From Psychroserpens luteolus (GTDB lineage: Bacteria; Bacteroidota; Bacteroidia; Flavobacteriales; Flavobacteriaceae): DNA of 64,000 nucleotides. The notes under the pieces were generated by a model. That model saw only the letters and a list, made by a program, of their open reading frames with translations. It searched no databases and was not told where the DNA came from. A program made the translations under genes and the position numbers. This document shows, piece after piece, positions 27,087 to 36,436 of the stretch (positions are counted from its first letter, which is position 1; every line of letters starts with the position of its first letter). Location: the NCBI RefSeq assembly GCF_021032705.1, contig NZ_JAHVXI010000001.1, positions 62,001 through 126,000 of the forward strand. The letters run 5' to 3'.

Positions 27087-27830
27087 TTATTTATAACCTA
27101 ATTTATCCATAGTTGGTCCGCAAATAGCATAAAAAAGCTCGCGCTGTTGGTCATTTAAATCTTCAAAAGTTATGGTCTTACTAATTTGTCGTTTCCCTTT
27201 ATATTTGGCATATAGATATCGATATAACCAACCTCTGGTTTTGTTTACCTTCTTAGATTTAAACTCATCGTATTGTTTTTTACTAATAGTTAAACCTAAT
27301 GGTGTTAGAACATGTTTAGACAAATAATCATAGTCTTTAATTATGTTTTCAAAAAGCAAAAGTTGAGCATCAGACTGCAATAAATCTTCGGTGGTTTGCA
27401 CCCAATTAACACATACTTGTTCTAGTTTACTCATTGCTGTCCAAGCTTCAATGTCTTTTTGGTTTTTAGGAATTTTATGTATCCCTCTGTCATCTCTTCT
27501 AATCATTAAAGATGGCACAACCTTTTTAGGGTTTCTTACGAGATGAAATATAGCAGGATTTTCAAATACGTCTTTTAAACTCTCAACACTATCAGATAAA
27601 TACCCATTGACATCTATAAAAATATCTTTAGTGATTTGCGCATCTATTTTCTTTTTTGCATTGTTAAGTATGACATTAGAATAGACCTTTCCTACGTACC
27701 ATGAAACCAACCAATATTCTCTATTGCCGATATACTCATGAGTCGAGAAAGCATTAATATCTAATGCTAATAAAGATCCTAAAAATTTCGTTCCCGACCT
27801 TCCCATTCCTGTTACGAAAGCGTATCTCAT
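27087..27830 (-). CDS. Sulfotransferase family protein
   Basis: A 247-residue PAPS-dependent sulfotransferase-like protein. The 5'-phosphosulfate loop FVTGMGRSGTKFLGSLL lies at the very start and the 3'-phosphate motif IFHLVRNPKKVVPSL in the middle, near residue 98. It would sulfate a hydroxyl of the growing polysaccharide. It overlaps the upstream nucleotidyltransferase-like gene by 4 nt and precedes the other by 1 nt. Tight coupling of these three suggests a common modification step. Confidence 0.82.
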   Translation of the reverse strand: MRYAFVTGMGRSGTKFLGSLLALDINAFSTHEYIGNREYWLVSWYVGKVYSNVILNNAKKKIDAQITKDIFIDVNGYLSDSVESLKDVFENPAIFHLVRNPKKVVPSLMIRRDDRGIHKIPKNQKDIEAWTAMSKLEQVCVNWVQTTEDLLQSDAQLLLFENIIKDYDYLSKHVLTPLGLTISKKQYDEFKSKKVNKTRGWLYRYLYAKYKGKRQISKTITFEDLNDQQRELFYAICGPTMDKLGYK

Positions 27831-28669
27831 TGTATATCTGTATTAATTTTTTTAATCAACATATTTAGATTTGAATAGAATTCGCGATTCAACATGTTTT
27901 GTGTAGCCAAATTTATTTTTGGAGCACCAAATTTCTTAATTATTTTTCGCAATAGTGGATGTGGTATTTTGAGCAAAACTAATTGAAGCTTAGAAAAGTT
28001 ATTATTCCAATCCTTTCTTAGTTGTGATGCAATGACAATAGGTTCCCATTCTTGATCTGTAAAATGGTGTTTAACGGCGTCGAAACTTTCTCTCTTAAAA
28101 ATTCCTTTGTTGTTAATAGCCGAATAGTATAGGCAAGGCATAAGCATAATCTGACTTAAGATACTTTTTAATTCGTAGGTATTGCTTGGTTTCCAATTGT
28201 TTTGATGTCGCTTTTCAAATTGGTTCAACATAGCTCTTAAACTACTTTTATAATCTATTTCTTCCGAAAATTTTAAATTATACTCAAGGTTTTCTTTACT
28301 AGGGTAAATTAATTTTGAATGTTCTAAAGTTGAAACGGGCAAATAGTTTTCAGGATAACTTTTTAAATCACTTTCTTTAATCTGAAACCATCCATGATGT
28401 TGTAATGGGTCAAATTTCAAGATCAATTTCATAGATTCAATTTTAAACTTCTGAAGTTGCTTTGAATTGACGAATTCGTCTCTAACTATTAGTAGACCAT
28501 CAAAATCACTATATGGTATAACTTCGTTTGTAGCAACACTTCCATGAACAACAACCGAATGAAAAATTTTAGCATATTTCCGATCAATCAAAAGCGCTAT
28601 ATCCCTAACCAGGTCAAGTGTACCATCATACTTATTAATCGTTATATTATATTGATGTTTTAAGGTCAT
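27827..28669 (-). CDS. Minimal nucleotidyltransferase-fold protein
   Basis: A 280-residue protein with the Pol-beta-fold signature VVHGSVATNEVIPYSDFDGLLIV near residues 41-63 (GS plus the DxD-like SDFDG). The rest is helical, with a basic C-terminus. It overlaps the flippase gene by 1 nt and the sulfotransferase gene by 4 nt. Together with the 26126 product it makes two proteins of the same fold around one sulfotransferase. They share little apparent sequence, so they are not a simple recent duplication. Confidence 0.65.
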   Translation of the reverse strand: MTLKHQYNITINKYDGTLDLVRDIALLIDRKYAKIFHSVVVHGSVATNEVIPYSDFDGLLIVRDEFVNSKQLQKFKIESMKLILKFDPLQHHGWFQIKESDLKSYPENYLPVSTLEHSKLIYPSKENLEYNLKFSEEIDYKSSLRAMLNQFEKRHQNNWKPSNTYELKSILSQIMLMPCLYYSAINNKGIFKRESFDAVKHHFTDQEWEPIVIASQLRKDWNNNFSKLQLVLLKIPHPLLRKIIKKFGAPKINLATQNMLNREFYSNLNMLIKKINTDIQ

Positions 28670-30093
28670 TACTTGCTTTTATCTTTTAAAACTTTCAAAA
28701 TTCCAACAATCGTATTTTTATGAAATATATACAATATTGTTAATGCTACAAGAATCATAAGCAATAGAAGCGTCCATGCATTCACATTGAGATAATCCAA
28801 ATAAAATAACACATAAATGGTACTCAAACTAAACAATGATACCATTGGTCCTTGTAAACTATTAAACAATTGACGTATTGAAAATGGAATATAGTAATTA
28901 AGCACTAGTAAAAATAAGATGTATGATAACGCTTTTGCTATCACAAGGAAATAAGCCACCCACAATACACCATATTGAACTCCGAGAATTATAGCCAATA
29001 CCGTTAAAATAGTTCTTCCTATGGAAACGTAAAGTGTTACTTCTGGTTTTCCAATACTTGAAAAAATGACACCTCCAAACTGACTTATAGATTGTATTGC
29101 TCCAGCAAAACATAAAATCCTAACAATTGGAATAGCACCATCCCATTTTTGTCCAAATACGAGATGAATAATTAAATCGGCATTAAACGCAAGGATTGTC
29201 ATAGCAGGTATTGACACCAATGCAACTAAATTGACCGATTTAAAATACCCATTAATAATTTTTATTTTATCATTTTTAAATGATGAAAATGACGGAAACA
29301 GCACCTCACTAAAAATATAAGAAATACGCTTTACAGGTGTGTACATAATATTATAGGCAAATGCATAATACCCTAAAATCACACTTGTAAAAAACTTACC
29401 CAAGATTAAATAATCAATATTTCTCTCAAAGTACATTGACATTTGAGAAGCTTTAAATTTTAAAGAATACCATATCATATGCTTTATTTCCTTGATATTA
29501 AAATAAAATTTAGGGAACCATCTTTTGTACACTAGTATTAACATCATCCTAACAACGGAAGACACTAAAGGTTGAATCACAAGTGCGTAAACTCCAAGAC
29601 CGTAGTAAGCTCCAATAATTGCCGAAATCGAACCAACAAGAATACCAGAAAGGTTAATCTTACTAATTGTTTTAAACTCTAGATCTCTTTCTAAAAGCTT
29701 GTATTGAATACTATAAAATGGGTTGATTAATATATTTAGCGCAGCAACATATACGATAGCACTTAACTTTGGTTCATCGTAAAAATTAGCAGCAAACTTG
29801 GCCGTTGATATAATAATAATGAATGAAAAAATAGACAATCCGTAATTCAACCAATAAATCGACGACAATTGCTTATTGGTGGTACTTTGTTCATGAATAA
29901 TAGACGAGCCAAATCCCATATTGGTAAATAAAGTAATAAACCCAATATAGGTCATGGTTAAAGCGACCAAACCAAAATCTTCAGGCAACAGTAAACGCGC
30001 TAATACAATATTGACCACAATGGCCAAGAATTGCGATAATACATTGACAATTGTGAGATAAAACCCTCCTTTTATGATTCTATTTTTGCTCAA
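28669..30093 (-). CDS. wzx: Wzx-type polysaccharide flippase (PST/MOP superfamily)
   Basis: A 474-residue protein with 12-14 membrane helices of the polysaccharide transporter family. The N-terminus GGFYLTIVNVLSQFLAIVVNIVLARLLLPEDFGLVAL is typical of the Wzx/RfbX branch. It moves the undecaprenyl-PP-linked repeat unit to the periplasmic face for polymerisation by the Wzy candidate at 21949. It overlaps both neighbours by 1-4 nt. Confidence 0.92.
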   Translation of the reverse strand: MSKNRIIKGGFYLTIVNVLSQFLAIVVNIVLARLLLPEDFGLVALTMTYIGFITLFTNMGFGSSIIHEQSTTNKQLSSIYWLNYGLSIFSFIIIISTAKFAANFYDEPKLSAIVYVAALNILINPFYSIQYKLLERDLEFKTISKINLSGILVGSISAIIGAYYGLGVYALVIQPLVSSVVRMMLILVYKRWFPKFYFNIKEIKHMIWYSLKFKASQMSMYFERNIDYLILGKFFTSVILGYYAFAYNIMYTPVKRISYIFSEVLFPSFSSFKNDKIKIINGYFKSVNLVALVSIPAMTILAFNADLIIHLVFGQKWDGAIPIVRILCFAGAIQSISQFGGVIFSSIGKPEVTLYVSIGRTILTVLAIILGVQYGVLWVAYFLVIAKALSYILFLLVLNYYIPFSIRQLFNSLQGPMVSLFSLSTIYVLFYLDYLNVNAWTLLLLMILVALTILYIFHKNTIVGILKVLKDKSK

Positions 30094-31283
30094 TTAAAAA
30101 GTATCTTATTTAGTTTATCTAAAATAACCTTTGAGGCATCTGTAAATGTCTGCTTTGAAACAAAACGAGCCGCATTTTTTGCGCGTTCTTGATAGACGGG
30201 ATACGTATCTAAAATCTCTTTGATCTTAACAACTAAATCATTGGAATCATCTGGTTTAACAAAAGACACTAAATTACTTGGAAAACGTTCTCTTAGACAG
30301 GGCAAATCAGAAAAAATCACAGGGTTCTCGCTTTGTAGATAAGCACCTCCTTTACCTGGACTTAATGTATATCTATTATATAAATTATCTTCATAGGTCG
30401 ACACTAATACATCAGCAGCATATACAAAATTCAAATACTCAGGATAGGTTTGGAAAGGGTAAAGAATGAGATTGTTATAAGTGGCATCACTGTATTCTTC
30501 TTGAAGTCCTTTTGTGGCACCTACAACGATAAATTTAACGTCTGTAAAAGCACTTGAAGCTTCAGCAAAGTTTTTAATTCTTTTTGATTTTTCACCCGCT
30601 TTTCCTGCATAAACGATATACTTATAATCAGTATTCCATTTTAAGTGTTTTCTTTTTGCTATCTTATCGATAGCAGTGTGATCATGATAATCTGACTGAA
30701 AACGAATTGGACATTTAATCACCTTTTCATCCGAAATTTTAAATGTATTAATTAAAAACTCCTGTACATAAGTTGTCATAACCACAATTGCATCCATTCG
30801 TTTCATGATAAACTTATGATAGTTGTTATTACTAAGAAATGGTGTTTCAAAAACCAATTTGCATCGTATCAAACCAACAAACCTGAACAAAATATAGGGA
30901 ATAATTGATGTATAGCACTTACTATACACAACTACATTCTTAGCTCTGAAAGAAGATAAATGCCGTAACACATAGATAAAATTGAAAACAAATCTATTAA
31001 TTAAGAGTACCAGCGCAGAAGACTTATTATTGACTTCTCTTATTTTAGTGTTTAACTCGGTTAATTTAAAGTTTTCTGGAACGTCATATAGATCAAAAAT
31101 ACGATCTTTTTCTACAGTATATTCGCTGCGTTTCACCTTAGGAGTGATCAACTCCACATCAATTCCATTATTAGAAAATGCAGCGCAGCTATACATCATA
31201 TGAACAGCGTCTGCTCTGTTTTTTCGCATATCTCTAGGTGAGATGTAGTACAACTTTTTAATTTTGAGTTGAGATAGATTCAT
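30090..31283 (-). CDS. Glycosyltransferase, GT4-like
   Basis: A 397-residue GT-B protein. The N-terminus KLYYISPRDMRKNRADAVHMMYSCAAF is typical of GT4 donors-side loops. The C-terminal half has YIVYAGKAGEKSKRIKNFAEA, VVGATKGL and a nucleotide-sugar site around VSTYEDNLYNRYTLSPGKGGAYLQSENPVIF. It takes part in repeat-unit assembly; sugar specificity is unknown. It overlaps the flippase gene by 4 nt and follows the sulfotransferase gene by 11 nt. Confidence 0.85.
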   Translation of the reverse strand: MNLSQLKIKKLYYISPRDMRKNRADAVHMMYSCAAFSNNGIDVELITPKVKRSEYTVEKDRIFDLYDVPENFKLTELNTKIREVNNKSSALVLLINRFVFNFIYVLRHLSSFRAKNVVVYSKCYTSIIPYILFRFVGLIRCKLVFETPFLSNNNYHKFIMKRMDAIVVMTTYVQEFLINTFKISDEKVIKCPIRFQSDYHDHTAIDKIAKRKHLKWNTDYKYIVYAGKAGEKSKRIKNFAEASSAFTDVKFIVVGATKGLQEEYSDATYNNLILYPFQTYPEYLNFVYAADVLVSTYEDNLYNRYTLSPGKGGAYLQSENPVIFSDLPCLRERFPSNLVSFVKPDDSNDLVVKIKEILDTYPVYQERAKNAARFVSKQTFTDASKVILDKLNKILFN

Positions 31284-31294
31284 ATAAAAAGCAC

Positions 31295-32161
31295 CTATAG
31301 GTAACCAAATTTACGCATTAAATCTCCAGAAACAGATATAATTTCGTCGATCTCAAATGCAGATAATTGTTCTAAGTATTTTTGAGTGTTACTTTTGTCA
31401 ATTTGTTCATTGGTTTTCTTTTTCCAATCCAAAAGTTCAGAAGGTTCCATTTTATTTTTATAATAGTCTAACATTTGATCTTCAAACTGTAAATCAAGAA
31501 TTTTGGTGCATTTTTGTAATTCCAATTCAGGCTTATTTAATAGATCTTCATATCTAATGAGTGCATAATTTGAAGTATGAATTGATTCTAAGAAACTTAG
31601 TATCTTTTTATTTTTATGTAACCAATCTAAACTCATTTCCTTAATGGTCTCTGGGAATTTTGGTTTGTATTTTGAGTTCGTTGTAAGAGCATTTACATTT
31701 AGGTAACTGCAAACCACATCTCTACAATCTCTTACTATAATTAAGTATTTAGCGTCTGGATAAATAGAATCAAGTACATCTAAATGTTCTATATAATAGT
31801 TGTTTTTGTCTCCTAACACAGAAGGAGTTTTCCCATTCTGAAGTCCATACTGTAAAATGACTAATGACGTTAATTCCTTATAAGACTTTGGCAATCTTGA
31901 GCGTATTAAACCCTCTAATTCCTTATAATCTAACTCCCACGTTTCAATTTTTTTAGACGTTTTTAAATCTGAAATAAATGCTTTTAAATCATCTTTAGAT
32001 TGCGAATTTTCAATACTCCAATCACCATAAACTTTATGCCACCATTGAATAAATCCGCATTCGGGAGGAACAATAATTGATGAATGGCTGCTCATCATCA
32101 TTCTAAACATCGAGGTTCCAGATCTTGGACTACCAATAATAAATACGTTTTGATGGGTCAT
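31295..32161 (-). CDS. Sulfotransferase family protein
   Basis: A 288-residue sulfotransferase. The PAPS 5' loop VFIIGSPRSGTSMFRMMMSSH is at residues 6-26, a His/Glu-containing acceptor loop follows (IIVPPECGFIQWWH), and the 3' motif YLIIVRDCRDVVCSYLN lies near 142. It matches the sulfotransf_3 type common in marine Bacteroidota. With the 27087 product it gives two sulfotransferases, making a sulfated extracellular polymer likely. Gaps to neighbours are 11 and 16 nt. Confidence 0.87.
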   Translation of the reverse strand: MTHQNVFIIGSPRSGTSMFRMMMSSHSSIIVPPECGFIQWWHKVYGDWSIENSQSKDDLKAFISDLKTSKKIETWELDYKELEGLIRSRLPKSYKELTSLVILQYGLQNGKTPSVLGDKNNYYIEHLDVLDSIYPDAKYLIIVRDCRDVVCSYLNVNALTTNSKYKPKFPETIKEMSLDWLHKNKKILSFLESIHTSNYALIRYEDLLNKPELELQKCTKILDLQFEDQMLDYYKNKMEPSELLDWKKKTNEQIDKSNTQKYLEQLSAFEIDEIISVSGDLMRKFGYL

Positions 32162-32177
32162 ACTAAATCAGTATTAT

Positions 32178-33263
32178 CTAAGATTTTCCTAGTGCAGTAG
32201 ATATCAATTCTGAAATCTTTTTAATGTTATCATTTTCTAAACCATAGTACAATGGTAAACATAAAATTCGTGGAGCGATATCATCGGAAACTTTTAAATC
32301 ATTGTTATTATTCACATATGATAATGACGACAAGCTTGGATAGAAATAGCGTCTTGGTATAATATCATTAACTTTTAATAGTTCTTCTGTCTTCAACAAT
32401 TCAGTTTCCGAATTAAAAATAATAGGGTAATAACTGTAATTCCATTCTGTATGCGCTCTAATTTTAAGTCTTCTCAGCAATTTGAAATCTAACAAACTAT
32501 CATATAGTTCGCAAACACGTTTCCTGTCTTGAATAATAGCATCTATATAAGGCAAGACACTTAATCCCATCGCTGCTTGTAACTCACTAATTTTAGCATT
32601 TATACCTATTCCATGAAAGCGAAGTGGTCCGTCGTGACCAAACTTATGTCTATATAGCATTTCATTGTACGTGTTCTCATCTTGACAAAACAAAGCACCA
32701 CCTTCACCAGTATGAAACAACTTGGTGGCATGAAAACTACACACGCTTACATCTCCATAATTAAATATCGGTTTGTTTTTATAGGTTACTCCAAAGCAGT
32801 GCGCTGCATCATAGATGACTTTCAGTTTATATTTTCTTGCAATAGCATCAATTGCTTCAATATCACAAGGATTACCATAGACGTGAGTTACTAATATTGC
32901 AGTAGTTTTGTTCGTAATAGCCTTTTCTATTTTCGTTTCATCAATTGTAAGATATTCTGGATGTATATCAACAAAAACTGGTGTGCATTTTTCCCAAACT
33001 ATACTAGATGTCGTTGCTACATAAGAAAACGGCGTAGTAATCACCTCTCCTTGTTCGGCAAAGGCATTTAATGCTATTTGAATTGGAAGCGTGCCATTAG
33101 TCATCAATATAAGGTGATTAGCATTAAGATGTTTGGTCAATTTAGCTGTTAACTCCTTAGTGAGATCACCATTGTTTGTCAACCATTTATTTTCCCATAT
33201 TTTGTCAATATAAGCCTTGTATTCTTCTATTGGAGGGAAAAAAGTTTTAGTAACAGTAATCAT
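32178..33263 (-). CDS. DegT/DnrJ/EryC1/StrS sugar aminotransferase
   Basis: A 361-residue PLP enzyme converting a keto-sugar nucleotide into an amino sugar. Motifs are TNGTLPIQIAL near the start, the PLP Asp/His region VIYDAAHCFGV, the Schiff-base lysine in SFHATKLFHTGEGGALF, and GINAKISELQAAMGL. It is the first gene of the polysaccharide operon, preceded by a TATATTTG box 39 nt upstream and an 801-bp gene-free region. The partner dehydratase/ketosugar enzyme is not in the window. Confidence 0.93.
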   Translation of the reverse strand: MITVTKTFFPPIEEYKAYIDKIWENKWLTNNGDLTKELTAKLTKHLNANHLILMTNGTLPIQIALNAFAEQGEVITTPFSYVATTSSIVWEKCTPVFVDIHPEYLTIDETKIEKAITNKTTAILVTHVYGNPCDIEAIDAIARKYKLKVIYDAAHCFGVTYKNKPIFNYGDVSVCSFHATKLFHTGEGGALFCQDENTYNEMLYRHKFGHDGPLRFHGIGINAKISELQAAMGLSVLPYIDAIIQDRKRVCELYDSLLDFKLLRRLKIRAHTEWNYSYYPIIFNSETELLKTEELLKVNDIIPRRYFYPSLSSLSYVNNNNDLKVSDDIAPRILCLPLYYGLENDNIKKISELISTALGKS

Positions 33264-33301
33264 ATAATTATCTAAAATCGGAGTTATTCCATGTAAGCTT
33301 G

Positions 33302-33309
33302 CAAATATA
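33302..33309 (-). promoter_or_regulatory. -7 promoter box of the polysaccharide operon
   Basis: On the minus strand TATATTTG matches TAnnTTTG and ends 38 nt before the aminotransferase start at 33263. The same octamer occurs before wza and mraZ. A -33 TTTG is not evident at 18-21 nt. Confidence 0.5.
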
Positions 33310-33515
33310 TTCTAAATTATAGGATAATATAGATTATTAAATGATTTGCGATATAAATTTAGTCAAAAAGTTAGTTCTTAAAATAAGCCTGAGTTTTCGT
33401 ATTTGTAGGAAAATTAACTAAAAAGTGTTATTTTAGGCACTGAAAAGAACATGCTTAGTCAGTAAAGTGACAAAATTTTGAACTATAATCCCTCGATAGT
33501 TTATTGTTTATGAAA

Positions 33516-33547
33516 TACTTAGATCTGTTGAGATTTAAATCTAAGTA
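33516..33547. repeat. Inverted repeat in the 801-bp gene-free region
   Basis: TACTTAGAT (33516-33524) and ATCTAAGTA (33539-33547) are perfect reverse complements around a 14-nt loop. No T-run follows, so it is not an obvious terminator. It could be a protein-binding site or part of a leader RNA of the genes at 34065. Confidence 0.45.
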
Positions 33548-33628
33548 CCCGTTAAGTATTATTTTCACAACTATTAACTACCCCTATTCATCAAAATATT
33601 ATCTCTACCTAATTACAATGGTGATGTC

Positions 33629-33646
33629 CATTAGAATTATCTAATG
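33629..33646. repeat. Short hairpin in the 801-bp gene-free region
   Basis: CATTAGA and TCTAATG form a perfect 7-bp stem with an ATTA loop. The surrounding 33264-34064 region has no credible coding frame on either strand, no tRNA-like or CRISPR-like structure, and is rich in stop codons. Confidence 0.4.
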
Positions 33647-34064
33647 TGCGCATACCTTAATTAATTAATAAAAAGTATAGAGATGAAACCAGACACTTAA
33701 ATATTACGTAAGTATAGTTTTAAGACCTCATTAATTTTGTTGACTACCTTATAAATGCTCGTGTCTTAACTACAATAGTTTTGATTTTAATTTTGGAAAG
33801 ACACTTTTCAAGACCAGTTTATCATTGGTATTGATCCCCTCTTAAATTTCCGATACTCATATTACAAAATCTGTTAGATCGTGATTATATCATGGTCTTA
33901 ACACTAAATGCGGTATATCATTACTTCGACGTAGTTTATATGTACACCAGCACTATAGCATAGTTATGCACTGTCTTCATTAATGAGGAAAAGGACAAGC
34001 GTTGTGACTTAGTTGTTACAATGTCTTTGTCTAAGGTTTTCAAAAAAAAGATGGATGTAGAATT

Positions 34065-36221
34065 ATGAAAATTAAAGATTTACTTTTAATAATGTTAGTA
34101 TTACTAGCATGCAATGCTTTTAGTCAAACAACAATATACCTTGAAGACTTCACAGGTCAAAACACTAAAGGTGCAACAGGCTCAAACTCTGGGATTCCCA
34201 CCATTGACTTAAGTGGTGTCGACTGGAGCGTTGATGTTAGCGACGCTAACCTAACAGCCACAACAGATTGGTTTCGCGTTAGGACTATTGCTGGAAACGA
34301 ACGATTAGAATCTAGAGATTTGGATGGCGAAAGTATTTGGTTCTCTCCTAGTATTGATATATCAGATTTCACTGATGTTGAATTCACAATAGATGCTTCT
34401 GAAAATAATCCAAATACTCTAGAAAACAATGATATTGTGACGACGCAATATCGTATTGATAATGGTTTATGGATTAATGCCAGTACTAATGATGTACTTA
34501 TTAATGACTACGGAAATGTGATTATCAGCCAATCTGGATTAAATGGAAGCTCATTAGAAATTAGGGTGATTTTTATTAATAATGCTGGAAATGAAAGACA
34601 ACGAATTGATAACATATTAGTTACAGGTACTGTTTTACCTGGAGTTACTTATGTCTATGACAATGGATGGACTCCTACAGATCCAGATGGTGTTGCTACA
34701 ACTGCTAATGATATTATTATAGCAAATGGTGACACCAATTTCATAAATGACATCAATTGCAATTCGTTGACAATTAATCCAGGTGCAGGACTAACAATTA
34801 ATAGTGGCGTTGTTTTAACTGCTATAGGCGATATTGTTTTAGAATCGTCTTCAACAAGCTACTCAAGCTTAATTCTTGACGGAAGTATCGTTGGTTCTGT
34901 TAGGTATGAACGTCATATAAATAATGCAGCAGCTAGTGGAACCACCACTGGCAATAATGATCTTATAAGTCCGCCACTCACAGGGCAAACGTTTGGAAAC
35001 TTTAGAGCAGTTAATTCTAATATTCTTTCTGGCAGCATTTCAGGAAATATCGCCTTTTTATTTGGCCCATTTGATACAGCTACTAATAGTTTTATTAACT
35101 ATACTAGTGCAAATGATAGTAATACATTAGATGCTGGCATTGGTTTTAGAACTGGCTCAACAGATAATGGAGACTATATTTTTACAGGAGACATTGAAAC
35201 TGGTGCAGTACAAATTAATTTAACTTCTGGAACCTCAAACTGGAACCTCATTGGAAACCCCTATCCAAGCTATTTAAATGTTGACGCTCTTCTTACCAAT
35301 ATTATAAACTCAGAAACTGTAGATGTTAACGCTGTGGGTATTTATGGCTATGATGGTTCTGCACAAGATGGCTGGACAATTTACAACCTAGCCAACACTA
35401 CTATAGATACTAAAATTGCTCCTGGTCAAGGTTTTTTTGTCGAAGCAGAATCTGCTGGTAGTTTTACTATAGATCCAAATATGAGAACTACTGGAACTGA
35501 TGATGATTTTATTTTAGGACGCAACTCAGGGCCTTTACAATATTTGAAACTTAACCTTAGTTCAGCTTCAAGCAGTTTTTCAACTAGTTTTTATCTTAAT
35601 GATAATGCTAGTTTGGGATTAGATCCTGGATATGACGCTTCAGTTTGGAATACAACACCACCAAATTTTTCATTATACTCGCATTTAGTAGAAGAGAATA
35701 CTGGTAGAGCAATGGCTATTCAAACTATAGGTAGTAATGATATAGCAAATACTTTAATTCCTTTAGGTGTTAATGCAAGTAATGGTTCATTACTAAATTT
35801 TAGTATCGCTGAATCATCACTTCCAGATACAGTAGATGTCTTTTTGATTGACAATCAGACTAACACAACAACACTCTTAACAAATGAGGATTATAATATT
35901 TTACTTAACGAAGCTCTAAATGGAACCGGTCGTTTCTTTTTACAGTTTTCAGATAGTACTTTAAGTACAAACGAACCCGAATTAGTCGATATACTTATAT
36001 ATGCTAACCTTAATGAAAAAACACTATTCATTGATGGGGTTTTAAATGAAAAAACAACATTAACCGTCTATGATCTTCAAGGGAGATTAATCTTTAAATC
36101 TATACTGGATATAAATAGAACCTCACAAAAAATAGATATTAGTAAATTAAGCAGTGGTATCTACATTGTCAAGCTTAATAGCCAAAAACAGAATAGGTCT
36201 AAAAAAATCATTATCAAATAA
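34065..36221 (+). CDS. T9SS-secreted surface protein with type A sorting domain
   Basis: A 718-residue secreted protein. The signal peptide ends CNAFSQ near residue 21. An N-terminal beta-sandwich-like region follows (about 22-190, TIYLEDFTGQ onward). A Thr/Asn-rich middle contains the motif WNLIGNPYPSYL. The last about 75 residues form a type A C-terminal sorting domain (TLTVYDLQGRLIFKS, then IDISKLSSGIYIVKL, ending KKIIIK). It is exported by the type IX system and attached to or released from the surface. The last roughly 480 residues are homologous to those of the next protein. No catalytic motif was seen. Confidence 0.88.
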   Translation: MKIKDLLLIMLVLLACNAFSQTTIYLEDFTGQNTKGATGSNSGIPTIDLSGVDWSVDVSDANLTATTDWFRVRTIAGNERLESRDLDGESIWFSPSIDISDFTDVEFTIDASENNPNTLENNDIVTTQYRIDNGLWINASTNDVLINDYGNVIISQSGLNGSSLEIRVIFINNAGNERQRIDNILVTGTVLPGVTYVYDNGWTPTDPDGVATTANDIIIANGDTNFINDINCNSLTINPGAGLTINSGVVLTAIGDIVLESSSTSYSSLILDGSIVGSVRYERHINNAAASGTTTGNNDLISPPLTGQTFGNFRAVNSNILSGSISGNIAFLFGPFDTATNSFINYTSANDSNTLDAGIGFRTGSTDNGDYIFTGDIETGAVQINLTSGTSNWNLIGNPYPSYLNVDALLTNIINSETVDVNAVGIYGYDGSAQDGWTIYNLANTTIDTKIAPGQGFFVEAESAGSFTIDPNMRTTGTDDDFILGRNSGPLQYLKLNLSSASSSFSTSFYLNDNASLGLDPGYDASVWNTTPPNFSLYSHLVEENTGRAMAIQTIGSNDIANTLIPLGVNASNGSLLNFSIAESSLPDTVDVFLIDNQTNTTTLLTNEDYNILLNEALNGTGRFFLQFSDSTLSTNEPELVDILIYANLNEKTLFIDGVLNEKTTLTVYDLQGRLIFKSILDINRTSQKIDISKLSSGIYIVKLNSQKQNRSKKIIIK

Positions 36222-36252
36222 TTTAATAGAAATCCCTATCTCATCTTTTTTT

Positions 36253-36284
36253 AAACGCATTCAATTGAATGCGTTTTTTTATAA
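36253..36284 (+). terminator. Rho-independent terminator between the two T9SS genes
   Basis: A perfect palindrome occupies 36253-36276 (arms AACGCATTC/GAATGCGTT around AATT, flanked by A and T). The T-run continues to 36280. Confidence 0.85.
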
Positions 36285-36356
36285 TATGTACCTTAATGAA
36301 CTAATTCTTAAAACCGTAAAAAGATAAAATTAGTTTTTATCACTCATATCTTTTAT

Positions 36357-36364
36357 TATCTTTG
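36357..36364 (+). promoter_or_regulatory. -7 promoter box of the second T9SS gene
   Basis: TATCTTTG fits TAnnTTTG and lies 72 nt before the ATG at 36437, downstream of the terminator at 36253. This implies separate transcription of the second paralogue. Confidence 0.45.
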
Positions 36365-36436
36365 ATAATTCCCTCAATTTGCTTTAAATCGTATATTAGT
36401 TTAAGTGATTTAAGAAAAAAATAATTTATTACAGTT

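Noticed and set aside
33264-34064. CRISPR array or degraded insertion sequence in the long gap
   Set aside because: No regularly spaced repeats, terminal inverted repeats or transposase-like frames were found.
34157-34429. Minus-strand open frame inside the first T9SS gene
   Set aside because: It has no family resemblance and lies fully antisense to a well-supported gene; it arises from the codon bias of the real gene.
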